Positions 1 to 10,135 of a stretch of DNA of 64,000 nt are shown one piece after another. The notes beneath the pieces are model-generated. The model ran no database searches. It was not told the origin of the DNA and saw nothing but the letters and a program-made list of their open reading frames with translations. Source of the DNA: Dactylorhiza incarnata (Eukaryota > Streptophyta > Magnoliopsida > Asparagales > Orchidaceae); contig JAWHQI010000201.1 of NCBI GenBank assembly GCA_033032865.1, positions 1,613,501 through 1,677,500 on the forward strand, read 5' to 3'. The number at the start of each line of letters is the position of its first letter. Position 1 is the stretch's first letter. A program made the translations under genes and the position numbers.

Positions 1-87
1 TGTTCCTTCAAATAAACGTGGTTTAGGATATTTTTCTTCTTCATAAAAATTTACCCCACTAGTAGAAGCGAGTTCATGAGACGCCAT
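1..87 (-). CDS. gag: SIRE-like Copia gag, N-terminal fragment (copy S0)
   Basis: The minus strand reads an open frame from an ATG at 87 down to the window edge: 29 residues beginning MASHELASTSG and continuing with an acidic and tyrosine/lysine stretch (FYEEEKYPKP). It starts about 30 bases downstream of a primer binding site and LTR on the same strand, which is where a Copia gag begins. Gag would form the particle that packages element RNA. Only the extreme N-terminus is inside the window, so no domain can be assigned. The family call rests on the LTR, not on this short peptide. The rest of the element lies to the left of base 1. Confidence 0.55.
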   Translation of the reverse strand, partial: MASHELASTSGVNFYEEEKYPKPRLFEGT

Positions 88-118
88 TATTCCCGGTTGT
101 TAAGCCGATTTGGAATAA

Positions 119-134
119 CCTTGCTTTGATACCA
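119..134 (-). other. Primer binding site, initiator Met-tRNA type
   Basis: On the minus strand the sequence TGGTATCAAAGCAAGG lies two bases inside the LTR end at 137. This matches the usual Copia primer site complementary to the 3' end of initiator Met-tRNA (TGGTATCAGAGC), with one difference. It fixes the orientation of S0 as minus and marks 137-1389 as its 5' LTR. Confidence 0.85.
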
Positions 135-136
135 CT

Positions 137-1389
137 TGTTGGATCGGTAGGCGCCCTTAGAGGGGGGGGGGGGGGGGTGAATAAGGGTTTTAAAAACTTT
201 TGATATATTTTGAATATTTTAGAAAAAGCTTTGATTATTAAACTAAAGAAGATCAAGACCTATCAAGTGAAGTAAAAGTAAAGACATGATTTTATTAACT
301 TGAGAAGCATGATTACAAAACTTGATCTCTTATCGAAGCTAGAAATCAAAGCTAATAAAAAGACTCTTTTTGTTTTCTATACCGACTCGTATCCCCACGA
401 ACCGGTTGGCTTTAGCCGATCCTTCCCAGGATACGGCCTCAAGCCGCTCTAGCCAACTCTTCCCCGGATATGGCCTCGAGCACCCCCTAGACCTACACCC
501 GAGACCTAGTCGCCAACACGAGGCGAATTTTTGCCCTAAGTCCTACCCAGACCTAGTCGCCAACACGAGGCGAATTCACTAACGATTACAAGAATAAAGA
601 TGTGAATATAAAAACATCAATAATAAAAACTCCCTCTAAGAACTTCTGAAGTTGGAGACGTTGGCCGCTGTAGTATAAGCGTTGTTTAAGCGGTCGCCGG
701 TCGGATGAAGCGTGAAGAAGTCCTCCTTCAGAAATTCTCTCTAAGCTTTTGGTGGGAGTATCTCCTTGAACCTTCCTCTATATGCTGTGGCACGAAGCTC
801 TGGAGTTTAGGGTTATGGAGGAGTGAGGAAGACGGAGCCAATGGGTCCTTTTTATTGCCTAAGCGCTAGCGCCTGCGCTAGTGCAACAGCCGACGCTATC
901 CCATTTTAGGACATATTCTGCGCGACAGAATCTTCAATCCGTGGCAACTCTGCTGAGATTCCTCTTGTGTTTTGAGTTAGCGCTAGCGCTATCGCTACCG
1001 CCGGCGCTATCTCAGATTAGGCAATATTCTGTGTGTGCGAATCTTTTATTTGGGGAAACAATTCGCCATTCCTCTTGTGCTCCGCGCTACCGCCAGCGCT
1101 AGTAGATACCGCCTGCGCTAGCTGCTACCTCCCACGTTAGCTGCTATCGCCTGGCGCTAGCACCTTCTAAAATTGTTTCTGAGATTTTCTCAAGTCCACG
1201 CTAGCGCTAGCGCTAGCGCCGGTGCTAGCGGGTATGTTGGAATTTTGGCTTCAAATTTTGGCGCTCCATTCTTATGTTATCCTTGAGTCATGTGGACTTG
1301 TTATCCTGCACACTTAAACACACAAGATCAAATACACATAGGATTTGTTATTCTCAAACCAAGGAGATGCGGAAGACCATGTTCCAACA
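137..1389 (-). mobile_element. 5' LTR of SIRE-like Copia element S0
   Basis: A 1,253-base LTR on the minus strand, with termini TGTTGG and CCAACA forming an inverted repeat. Most of its length aligns by eye with the plus-strand LTR at 39372-40570 (same start region around 1302-1389, same CCGGATATGGCC/CCAACACGAGG segments at 400-590, same C-run near the 3' end at 161-177). The element sits inside an Athila integrase reading frame, which resumes at 1390; the expected target duplication would be CCTCC, but its partner copy is outside the window. A TATA-like CATATAG lies at 777-785 on the minus strand, just downstream of the GCTAGCGC word cluster. The homopolymer of about 17 G (C on the LTR strand) is typical of the Copia U5 end but unusually long. 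Confidence 0.85.
860..1240. repeat. GCTAGCGC word cluster in S0 U3
   Basis: Variants of GCTAGCGC, GCGCTAGC, CGCCGGCGCTA and TACCGCCTGCGCTAGC recur many times over about 380 bases (for example 861-890, 977-1010, 1085-1165, 1198-1232). The core GCTAGC is a palindrome, so both strands carry the same word. The cluster lies about 150-530 bases from the LTR 5' end and directly upstream of the minus-strand TATA-like box. It corresponds to the cluster at 39526-39692 in the plus-strand relative. I infer an enhancer-like role. Confidence 0.7.
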
Positions 1390-2860
1390 CCTCCGTTGGA
1401 TCCTGATGTTTCATGAGTATGACCTTGAAATTCGTGACAAGAAGGGGGTTGAGAATGTGATTGCGGATCACCTATCCAGGCTAGAGTATGGAGGTCCTTC
1501 TCATCCCAGTGCCCCGCCAATCTCGGACTCTTTCCCGGATGAGATGCTATTCACAGTGGGAACGTCCCCGAGCAACTCCCCGTGGTTTGCAGATGTGCTC
1601 AATTTCTTGGCGTGCGGTAAACTTCACCAAAATCTTTCATTTCAGCAAAGAAAGAAATTCCTCTCAGACGCGAAGTATTATTTATGGGAAGACCCGTTGT
1701 TATTCCGCACGTGTGCCGATGGGATTGTCCGCCAGTGTATTCCCTAGTTGGAGCATAAGTCTATATTACTCCATTGTCATGATCGTGAAGCGGGTGGTCA
1801 CATGGGGTCTGCACGGACAACACATAAGGTTCTTCAATGTGGCTTTGATTGGCCCACACTGTTCCGTGACTCCTTTATGCGCGTGAAGGAATGTAATGAA
1901 TGTCAAAGAACTGGGAACATCTCTAGGAAAAATGAAATGCCGCTCAATAACATGTTATTTTGCGAACCATTTGATGTTTGGGGGATTGACTTCATGGGCC
2001 CATTCCCAATGTCCCATGGAAAGCTTTACATAATAGTGGCAGTAGATTATGTCTCGAAATGGGTGGAGGCAGAAGCAGTTGCTGCGAATGACGCCTGCAC
2101 GGTCTTAAAGTTCATCCACAAGAACATCTTCTCCAGATTCGGAGCACCGCGGACAATCATAAGCGATGGGGGCAGCCATTTTTGTAACAAACAGTTTCTT
2201 CAACTATTGAAGAAATTTGGTGTGCATCATAAAGTCTCATTAGCCTATCACCCGCAAACGTGTGGACAAGTGGAAGTTTCTAATAGAGAGCTTAAGAGAA
2301 TAATAGAAAAAACAATACACGCTAATAGAAAAGAATGGGCAATGAGGGTGGACGATGCATTGTGGGCCTACCGAACTGCTTTCAAGACCCCTATCGGGAT
2401 GTCTCCATTTCAGCTAGTTTACGGAAAGTCGTGCCACTTACCAGTGGAATTAGAACATAAAGCTCTATGGGCAACCAAATTATTGAACATGGACACCCAT
2501 GCCACGACAGACCGATGTCTCGCCCAGTTAAACGAACTTGACGAATTTCGACAGTTTGCTTATGAAAACGCACGCATATATAAAGAAAGAACGAAGCGGT
2601 GGCATGATAAACGTATCGCGCCAAAAGAATTCAAAATTGGAGATCATGTTCTTCTTTACAATTCCCGCCTCCGTTTATTCCCGAGAAAGCTGAAGTCACG
2701 TTGGAGTGGGCCCTTCGTGGTAACCAACGTTGCACCCTTTGGAGCAATTGAAATTTCCGGCGAAAAAGAAGGAAAATTCAAGGTGAACGGTCATCGCCTA
2801 AAGATCTACGAGGGAAGCACTGCCTTGTCTGATTGTCAAGTTGTATATTTAGTTGACTAA
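1390..2860 (+). pseudogene. pol: Athila-type Gypsy pol: RNase H tail and integrase (Athila 1)
   Basis: The frame reads from the junction with S0 (the codons before 1390 are LTR, not pol) to a stop at 2858-2860. It covers the RNase H to integrase linker (ADHLSRLEYGG), the integrase zinc-binding HHCC region ([15 protein letters not shown]) and the catalytic core, with D in [10 protein letters not shown] in SDGGSHF and E in [10 protein letters not shown]-terminal part ends near HRLKIYEG. There is no chromodomain. Integrase joins element cDNA to chromosomal DNA. The Athila call follows from strong similarity to the better-covered copy at 54400-62545. One in-frame TAG at 1745-1747 breaks it where Athila 2 has a Glu codon. 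Apart from that stop and the S0 insertion, this copy is better preserved than Athila 2. Confidence 0.88.
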
Positions 2861-4806
2861 ATGTTGCTACTCTATATCTAGGTTGTGAGGTTAATTTATT
2901 TGGACAATTTTTGTTTTGATGTTGTGTTGATATAATTGTAATTCGCGTCGTAAGGCTTGATCTTGTCGGCCAGGGGCCTTGTTTGCAAGCGTTGACTCTT
3001 ATTTCAGATTCTTTGCATTTCTATCTTTTTTTGTGCCTTGTTACTCGGCCATTCTATGTCGTGTTTTTATTCAGTCTGAAACAATCTTTATAACTGCTGC
3101 TATAAAACTTTGATAGAGGTATTTGGTCCACATTTAAGGATGTTAAACAAAAGGGCTTCTTGGGAGACAACCCATGGGAACCAACCGGTTCCATTTGCCT
3201 TTTAATTTCTTTTATGTTCTGTTATTTCCTTTTTGCTAACATCGTAGGCTGAAGCTCTCGCGTGGTAGATGAGGAAGGAAAAAATTTAAAGATGGAATTA
3301 CCGCACTTATGGCATGCTCATTCGTGAGCATATGTCCACTCTACCCCTCTTTTCCTTATGTTTGAATTTTTTATTTTATTTGGTTTCGATCAAGTCTGGG
3401 GAGAGAGCGGGTTGTGCATATGCACACACTTTGCATGGCATGTTAGAATGTGCTGAGTAAGGAATTTTCAAAATTTTTGTGCACATTGCATACACTTGCA
3501 CCTAGTTCACGCGCACTTGATCATGCGCGCTTATTGGGTATTGCTACGAGGTTCCCCGCTCGTAAGAATTGGATTGTTAGTGTAGGAGTGAGGAGTAGAG
3601 AAAAATGTCGACTCGAGTAGTGCTCTAGTCGAGTGCTCCCGTCACGCCTAGAAATTCAATTAGAGTAGAATAAAATTTAATGTTATAATTTAATTATTCC
3701 TATTATAGTAGCTGCAATTTATTTTACTTTAGTGGTGAATCCGGTGAATCCAACGGTAGCATAGGGTCGAGTGTAGCTGGACTAGTAGTAGCTTATTACT
3801 AGGTTCGGAAGGAAGGACAACCTTTCTCGGTGGCTAGAACTTGCACTAGGCGACTCTTGAAACAATTGCGTTGAAGTACTCATTATAAAGTGTGATATAG
3901 GCAATTTCTTGATCCGTTTGTGCAGAAGAAATCCTTATCAATGTAATCATCATTGCAAGCCAACTTGAGCCTACCTAGCCTCCTTGGTTAGCTCCACTAA
4001 AATCTCACCAAAGCCATACGGCCAAACCTATTTTCGCACCAACAAATGAGCTGAAAGGAATTTAGTTATCTATCACCTTTGGTGTTATCTCTGTGGTGTA
4101 TGGTAGCCTTTAAAAAGCTGAAGGAGAAGTTGTTATTGTGCCTACAAAAGATATTCTGTTGAGAAGAGAAAAGGAATGAAAAGAAAAAATATTGTTCAAA
4201 AAGAACTTTCAATTACTTTCTCTCGACAAAAATAAAGTTTTATTGGCTTAGCACACACCTAGTGTTCAGTTGAAGTCTGAGGGTGTTGTGTAGTTCTTGA
4301 AAATGTTGTATTGGTGATTTTTATTCTCTTGAGTGTTCAGGTTATGTTGAGTGCGATTCCCATCGTCCTTCTACTTATCAAGCCTAAACTCAACCTAAGC
4401 CAAATCTTAACCTATAAGTCCTATTGATTTTAGATATGAGTCGTCTCATGCAGTAGAGAGAGTGCGAACGTGCAAGCCTATGGACACTGACTTTGATGGA
4501 TTTCTTAGGAGATGTCCCGAGCTTTGATTCGAGTAATACTCTACTCATTAGTCACGCTATTTTCCCTGGTGCGCGACCGAAAGATTCACCGAGATTCACC
4601 ATCCAAGTAAAGTAAATTTCAAATTACTGTTTTAGAAATAGTTAGATATAATCAAGAGTTTAATTCTATTCTATTGTATTTTTACGCATGTGAGCATGCG
4701 ACTTCGCATGAGTCTCCACCGCTCAATCACACTCTAACATTCAATTGTTCCGACAGGAGAGCGGAGTAGTTTGCCTGAGACGTGCAAATGGTTAAGTCTG
4801 GGGGTG
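2861..4806 (+). other. Athila 1 non-coding 3' region with polypurine tract
   Basis: About 1.9 kb between integrase and the 3' LTR. I see no supported gene. It has a counterpart after the Athila 2 integrase: the GGGAGACAACCCA motif (near 3160 and 62930), the GTGGTGAATCCGGTG segment (3732 and 63535) and the TTTCTCGGTGGCTA segment (3824 and 63631) are shared. Athila relatives often carry an env-like ORF here, but none is visible. The region ends with a purine-rich AAGTCTGGGGGTG directly before the LTR, the expected plus-strand primer. Confidence 0.75.
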
Positions 4807-5084
4807 TGATGAGTCCCATTTATATACACATTTATGGACTCATCTGGGCCGTATTTCTAGTCGATGCACTACACTTTAGGCATGTTTTCAATCATATTTG
4901 TTATTTCTTGCTAGGTGCACTCTTAGGCCCGTTTCGGTGTGCATTTGCGCTCCTTGTTATTGGGGGTAAGCACATGGTGCTCCCCAAATTTTTTTCTGTG
5001 TTTATTTGGTGCTGGAGGTGTTTTCCCAGCTGTTTTGTCTTGTGTGCAGGCGGTCGGATCATCTAGTTTTCCACCAGAATTCAT

Positions 5085-5405
5085 GATTGTGTACAACGCA
5101 CGGTCGTGCGTTTCCTTGACACATGGACGGTTGCGGTCGTGCGTTCTCATCTGGTCAGAAAATGGGCGATCTGAGTTTAGTCGTGCATTTTTACGCACGG
5201 GCGGATTTACTCGTGCGTGAGTAAAACGCACGGTCGCCTGTTTCTTCTTTTTTAGCCTTTCTGAATTTACCCGTGCGTTTTACGCACGGGCGGGTTTGCC
5301 CGTGCGTGAGTAAATCGCACGGGCGGCGCAGCTTCGTCTTTAAGTCTGTTTTTATCATTAAACAACCCACGGACAGCGCACGATCGTGCGTTCGCCCGTG
5401 CGTGA
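5085..5405. repeat. CGCACGG/CCGTGCG word cluster in Athila 1 U3
   Basis: ACGCACGG, CCCGTGCG, GTCGTGCG and CGCACGGGCGG recur in both orientations over about 320 bases, for example 5097-5110, 5195-5233, 5269-5325 and 5375-5403. Several pairs form palindromes such as CGCACGGTCGTGCG. The cluster stops about 20 bases before the TATA box at 5426. Confidence 0.75.
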
Positions 5406-5425
5406 CCAAAATTCTGGCTATTTAG

Positions 5426-5433
5426 TATTTATA
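5426..5433 (+). promoter_or_regulatory. Predicted TATA box of Athila 1 LTR
   Basis: TATTTATA in an AT-rich patch right after the word cluster. The matching place in the Athila 2 LTR has TATTTAAAG, duplicated (52139 and 52174). No transcript start can be seen from sequence. Confidence 0.5.
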
Positions 5434-6272
5434 GCGGGAAAAGCTGCAGTCAAGGAGGTCCCCATTCCCCTCACGGGAAAAGCCAAGAATCCCGCCATTT
5501 TTGTCCCTTCCACCGGAGAAGACAAGAGGAGACCATTTCCGGCGATCTCCTTCACCATTCTTCCATCCGGGAGCATTTGCAAGCATTCTCCGCCACTAGT
5601 TCAAGCATTCTTCGTCGTGGAGGCCATATAAGTGTTGTAGATCGTTGGAGCGGTGACAGCCTCCTTCGAGTCCGCACACCATCTGAGGGCCGAGCCCGGA
5701 GAGAGCCCGACAACCTCTCATTCCGGCCCAGAACCCAAGACGCGGTGACATCCTCTTTTTGGTCCTTTTTAAACTTTGAGCTTGTGCTTTCTCTTTGTGT
5801 TGTTGTAATGAATGCTCGTTAGATTAATGTTATAGATCTTTACTTGTTGATCATGTGCAATGATGCTGTGGTGGTGAGAATAGTTTTCCTTATTGTTGTG
5901 ATATTCTAAGTTGGTTGTGTGTGAAGCCATCTAGCAATAGCTAGTGGTGATGTTGGCGAAGAGGTGAATACGACCCTCACAAAACCTCGCTCTGTGGCCA
6001 TTCCACCCGCTTACCGAAGTGCGGCATCGCGGCCGCTGCACTCACCCACACCTTGCGAAGCGGTGCTTTTTGACCCGCATTTCTCCCATTTCTGCAATAG
6101 CTTAGGACAACAATCACAACGCCCCTATTTTATTTTGTTCGCTCGTGTAACAATCGACTCACCACACGTTTCGTTCACCAGAACCTGCATTCCTCAAGAG
6201 ATCGACATTCGGGGAAGCTATTCCTAAATTTATTACATGACAGTGACTGGTGCACTTGCTGAACGCGCATCA

Positions 6273-6825
6273 AGACACCATTTTTTTTCACTACAAAGCT
6301 GGGTCTTATGCCCAGGACCGCCGCTTTGCGGTGACACCATCACTCGGGAAGGTCTCCACTACAAAACACCGATCTTGCCGGCCATATCGATCATAGAAGA
6401 AAAAAAGTATAAATGAAGAAATAGAAGTTCAAGTCCACATTCACATGCTATTTATAATAAATGTCCACATGATATAACTGAAATAACAAAGGTTACAATA
6501 ATAAAAGGCTCATCCCAGTATATCATGTCCTCACTACAAGATCACTCGGAGAAGCTAACTACTAATCACTCCCTGATCCTGAATCTGGTGCTCCTGTAAT
6601 AGACTGGCCCGCGTCCATCTGCACCGGCCTCTAGTGCTGCTGCGTCTCTTCGATCCCCTAAAATGATATGGTCCACTGACCGTTAGTCACAAAGACTAAG
6701 CCTTATGTTCCCCACCCCTCCCCCAATGGCTCCTAGGCAGCGTGCTGGAGGATGAAGCGGAGGACAGCAAGGGGTGTAAAACAAAGCAAATGACGACCGA
6801 TCTTGTCTACAGGAAATGTCTACAA
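6273..6825 (-). mobile_element. 3' end fragment of a T-family LTR (T2)
   Basis: The minus strand of this 553-base stretch aligns by eye with the last part of T1 (about 38690-39245). Shared pieces are GTCCTCCGCTTC, TGCCTAGGAG, a segment around ACGGTCAGTGGACC followed by ATCATTTTAGGG, and GGTGTC-CCGCAA-CGGCGGT near the end. The LTR terminus corresponding to TGTA is missing: Athila 1 ends at 6272 and T2 starts with AGACACC, so Athila 1 probably inserted four bases inside the T2 end. On the other side Tat1 begins at 6826. I rejected a CACTA transposon end, which this stretch superficially resembles. Confidence 0.75.
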
Positions 6826-7600
6826 TGTTGAGTCCGAAATCGCACCTCCGAGGGAAATCGGAGGCTGCGGGTTGCCGGTTACTTTTTAGGTGGAGAAAAC
6901 GAGACCGCTAGCAACGGTCAAGGCCAGACTTCGCCCGTCACGGCGAATGCCACTCCTGTGATGGGCTTTCCTTTGATTAAGAAGAAGTGGTTACAGCGGG
7001 TTATAAGTGCAAGAAAGTAGAAGTCGGCCGGTTAGACAGTCCGCAAGACGGGAAACTCGAGACCGCAGCTCAAACAAACGAGCTCCTGGATTCGAGTGTG
7101 CGTACCTTGGGAACGGAGCCGCCCCCTATTTATAGGCGTGGGGGCCTGCCCGAACGGGCAGGGATAAAATAACCGCCTGCCCGGGTACAGGAGAAACGGG
7201 CAGGCGGTGATGGGATACACAAAGAAGAAAAGAAAGAAGTCACGCGGCTTGGCGACTTGCCCTTCCGACCTGTCTGACCAGAGGCTGAGGATGATGCGAC
7301 CAAGGTGACGATGCGATCCGAGCGGTCTCCGTCTTGAGACCGCGGCTTGTTCTTTGGATTCAAACCTTGTCTTGTCTTCATGCCGCAAACCGGGCGGTCT
7401 CCGACTTAAGACCGCGGCTTGCCTTTTGGACTTGGGCCTGGGTAATCTTCAATACTTGGAGGCGATCTGAATCATGTCAGACTGCCCGGCCAGTGCTGGT
7501 TGATGTTGATGGACCTCGTAAAACCTGAACCGGACGACTTGTATCTGCAAACCGCCCGGTCTGCGAGTAATTCTATTGGAAGCGGTCTTCTGGGTAAACA
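6826..7600 (-). repeat. 3' LTR of Tat1
   Basis: The plus-strand start TGTTGAGTCCGAAATCGC is confirmed by the second copy at 63749. The inner end at 7600 is a proposal: GGGTAAACA gives the inverted terminus TGTT...AACA, and the next bases on the minus strand read ATGCGGGGATTA, a possible polypurine tract. The minus strand holds a TATA box at 7127-7134 in CCTATAAATAGG. The LTR is rich in GCGGTC/GACCGC words from about 7310. The inner boundary could be off. Confidence 0.6.
7127..7134 (-). promoter_or_regulatory. Predicted LTR TATA box of Tat1
   Basis: Minus-strand TATAAATA inside CGCCTATAAATAGGGGGC. The same box in almost the same context (CCTATAAATAGG) occurs in the LTRs of Copia B at 14134 and 19563. 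It would drive the element genome leftwards. Confidence 0.65.
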
Positions 7601-7672
7601 TAATCCCCGCATATTTTTAAATTTCCGAGGAGATTTCGAAAATATCAGTTCTAGCCGGAGACCGCGCCGATC
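7310..7672. promoter_or_regulatory. GACCGC/GCGGTC word cluster between divergent TATA boxes
   Basis: GCGGTC and GACCGC words, often as inverted pairs (7323-7344 and 7391-7414), with CCGCCCGGTC variants up to about 7672. The cluster lies between a minus-strand TATA box (7127) and a plus-strand one (7685), so one word array could serve both the LTR promoter and the antisense gene. The function is inferred. Confidence 0.55.
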
Positions 7673-7684
7673 TTACCCTGTGGG

Positions 7685-7692
7685 TTATAAAT
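7685..7692 (+). promoter_or_regulatory. Predicted TATA box of Tat1 antisense gene 1
   Basis: TTATAAAT about 45 bases upstream of the ATG at 7733, on the opposite strand to the element's own LTR promoter. The corresponding gene in E has TATAAATA at 48584. Confidence 0.55.
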
Positions 7693-7732
7693 GTTCTAGG
7701 AGCTTCTATTCTGGCATAACTTCATCGCTATC

Positions 7733-9768
7733 ATGAGTCACTACTCGCCTCTCGCGGTTAGAACTTTCACATTGAACAGCCCAAAAATGATGGTGGATTT
7801 AATGGCCCAGTTCGAAGGTGGTCAGAAAACCGGAAAAGACCGTGAGGGAGACCATCCGAAGGAGAAGAAGAAGACACGACCCGATAATACAGTGACGATT
7901 GCTTCTACGAGTAAACCAACCAACCTGCTGCCCGATCTAACAATCAACTTGTCAACTAAAAATGAGGCGAGTTGTCCAAACCTGCTCTCAACTGATCCTC
8001 CAGCGCCCTCCGACAAAGGAAACAACCCGCCCCCTCCTCCGAACAAGATGGACTCGGAGGCCGTCATCCCGAAGGGTGATGGAGATGACTCTTTTAAAAT
8101 GGAGGTTACTCCTTCAAGTGTTTTCCATTTGAAAATAAGGGACGAAGGGGGAGAGTCAGTTGACTCTCCCAAACCGAGCGACCAGCAAGCCTTGGTAGTG
8201 AACATCGAGGACAGCCCAGATTCCTCAAAGCCAACCGACCTGAAGTCGATCAAGAAGAGGAAGAAAGAGGAGTCCGCGGCGGACAGGCTTCAGAAGAAGA
8301 TGAAGAGGCTAAAGGCCAAGAATAAGGCAGCATCCGGGAAGCCGGGAGTGGACAGTCTGCAAGGCAAGTCACGCGAGAAGGAAGTTTCGGAGGGTTTAAT
8401 TACTCCCTCCCCCAAATCGAACGACCAGGTCCCCGTCGATGCTCACAGCATCTCTGTAAGTGATATTATCAAGGATTTAGATTCCCTCCAGAAGCAAGAT
8501 GATCTGCTAAGAACTTCTTCCGAACTGCAGGCCGCTGACCCGCCTGGAGAGAAAGAGGCCACTCCGGCTGAGGATGTGACCAACACTAAGGGGGCAGTTT
8601 TGCCTGAGGTCACGACTAGAACCAAAAAACCGCACCGGCCTCTGAAGATTCTGTGTTGGCCGGGCTTCGGATTATGCACGTAAAGGCGGAGAAAGTAAGG
8701 GACCAGCTTACCAGGCCGCCGCCGCCACCGCCCAATCTTCTGTTGTAAGGTAAAAGGGTTGCGGATTGCCGCCCCGTTCGTTTTTTCAAGACGAGGTCTC
8801 GAAACAAGTCGCACGACTTGTTGTTGAACCCGTCACCCAACTTCTTTCCCTCCGTTGCTCAATTTTCTGCTGCCAAGCGAAGGCAAAGTGAGAGATCGTG
8901 GAGAGAACAATGCTGAAAGTTTGATACCGAGCAAGCCAGGCGATCTGTTCGCCCGAATTCTACCCAAACCGCCGCGGCTTGTAAGCGAGAAAAATTTGGA
9001 GAGAGCTATCTTCTTTTGTCAATCCTTTGATTATCGTTTTTCATTGTAGATGAACGTGACTCCATTCCGAAGCCGGGCAAACTGGTGACCTATCTTCCCC
9101 CTCTTGATCCACCTCTACAGCACTCTTCGCTGCTGGATACTCGGATGGAGGACGAGGTTTCCCGGCTTCAAAAGAACTTCGAAACCCTTACGAAGCAGTT
9201 GAGGGCTATCGAGGAACGGGAGAAGGTCGCCCAAGATGAAAAAGCTGCGCTGCGAGCTGAGTTGGAAGCAGAGAGGAAGGAGAGCCGGACTGCAATGGAG
9301 GCCGAGCGAAAAGAGCGCTGGGAAAAATAGAAGGCGCAACAAGACCAAGTGACCGCACTGACCTCCCGGGTTGATCGCGGAGAGAAGGAGATACAGAAAC
9401 TCGAAGGAGACTGTGCTTATTTCAGGGATAAATACCTCCATTTGTCGAGGGAGGTCGGTGGAAGCCGGCGTCCCCTTAATATGGATGATGAAGGTAGGCG
9501 TGGGTCACGCCGCCCGGATGCTGGGACAAGCTCGTCTCTTCCGGTAGCCGGGACGATCCACCATATTGCTAGTGCAAATGAGCCCGCAACGGCCCTACCT
9601 ACTCGTGTGATTCCAGCAACGCGGGTAGAGAGGGATGCCGCGCGGCTTCTTAGCATGATCAATCACCTTAATCACAGCATGAATCAAATGCAAGGGACAG
9701 TTCTTCAGATAGGTGATCAAGTCGCGCGACTTCATAGAGAAGACGCGCCGAGTGATGCCCGCCAGTGA
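7733..9768 (+). pseudogene. Tat1 antisense accessory gene 1 (basic/coiled-coil protein)
   Basis: I do not recognise a named family. The first open stretch (7733-8683, 316 residues) is hydrophilic and proline/serine-rich, with a strongly basic patch KKRKKEESAADRLQKKMKRL near residue 180 that looks like a nuclear localisation signal. After a poorly resolved junction, coding-like sequence resumes (8770-8980) and is followed by a likely intron, 8981-9049 (GTAAGC...TTGTAG). The next exon encodes a coiled coil (9145-9450, rich in Glu, Lys and Leu heptads) and ends at 9768. In-frame breaks include a TGA near 8914 and a TAG at 9328-9330. The gene runs opposite to Tat1 gag-pol, so it is an antisense accessory ORF. 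Gene 1 of E occupies the same place in the E module. Exon 1 to exon 2 splicing is uncertain. Confidence 0.55.
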
Positions 9769-10091
9769 TAAGCGGTTTTGAGACAATTATTTGTAATATT
9801 TTTATTCTGTCCTTTGGACAACTTAACTGCTTGAGCTTGACTTTATGTCATTCGGTTTGTCTTTCAGACCGCTCAGTCTGTATATTTGAATGTGCTTTAT
9901 ACTCTTCTTTCGTATGTTAGTTGATGCCTGCGAATTGCTACATAAGTTGAGCGGCTTGTTTCTGTGCTTTTCTATTTCGCCTGCTTGAACTATACTTATG
10001 TCTTTGTGATTGTCTTTCGTGGTGATGCACCCACGCGGGTTGATTGGTCTAGCCGTGATTTGACCCTTGCTAAATGTATATCAGCCGTTCT

Positions 10092-10099
10092 TATAAGTA
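10092..10099 (+). promoter_or_regulatory. Predicted TATA box of Tat1 antisense gene 2
   Basis: TATAAGTA 37 bases upstream of the ATG at 10136. The preceding 250 bases contain GCGGTT, GACCGC, GAGCGG and CACGCGGG words. E gene 2 has TATAAATAA in the equivalent place. Confidence 0.45.
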
Positions 10100-10135
10100 G
10101 CGCTCTTCCAAAAGTCTTCTTACCAAAATTTCAAG

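Larger units (their letters stand above)
4807..6272 (+). mobile_element. 3' LTR of Athila 1
   Basis: A 1,466-base LTR that starts TGATG and ends CATCA, a perfect five-base inverted repeat. The start follows the polypurine tract. The end is supported by comparison with Athila 2, where the matching LTR end (GCGTCA at 53114) is followed by a spacer and the primer site. It contains a word cluster (5085-5405), a TATA box (5426) and the R/U5 part, which shares the GAAGCGGTG segment with the Athila 2 LTR. Short ORFs within it (5386-6227) look non-coding. The left LTR is outside the window. Confidence 0.85.

Noticed and set aside
1274..1389. N-terminal extension of the Athila integrase ORF
   Set aside because: These codons come from the inserted S0 LTR in reverse, shown by homology to 39372-39465. 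The fusion frame is accidental.
4923..5822. Overlapping small ORFs in the Athila 1 LTR
   Set aside because: GC-rich palindromic words keep frames open on both strands, there is no recognisable domain, and they lie within an LTR.
6285..6375. CACTA-type DNA transposon end (CACTACAAAG...)
   Set aside because: The stretch matches the reverse complement of the T1 LTR end, and no partner terminus is found.
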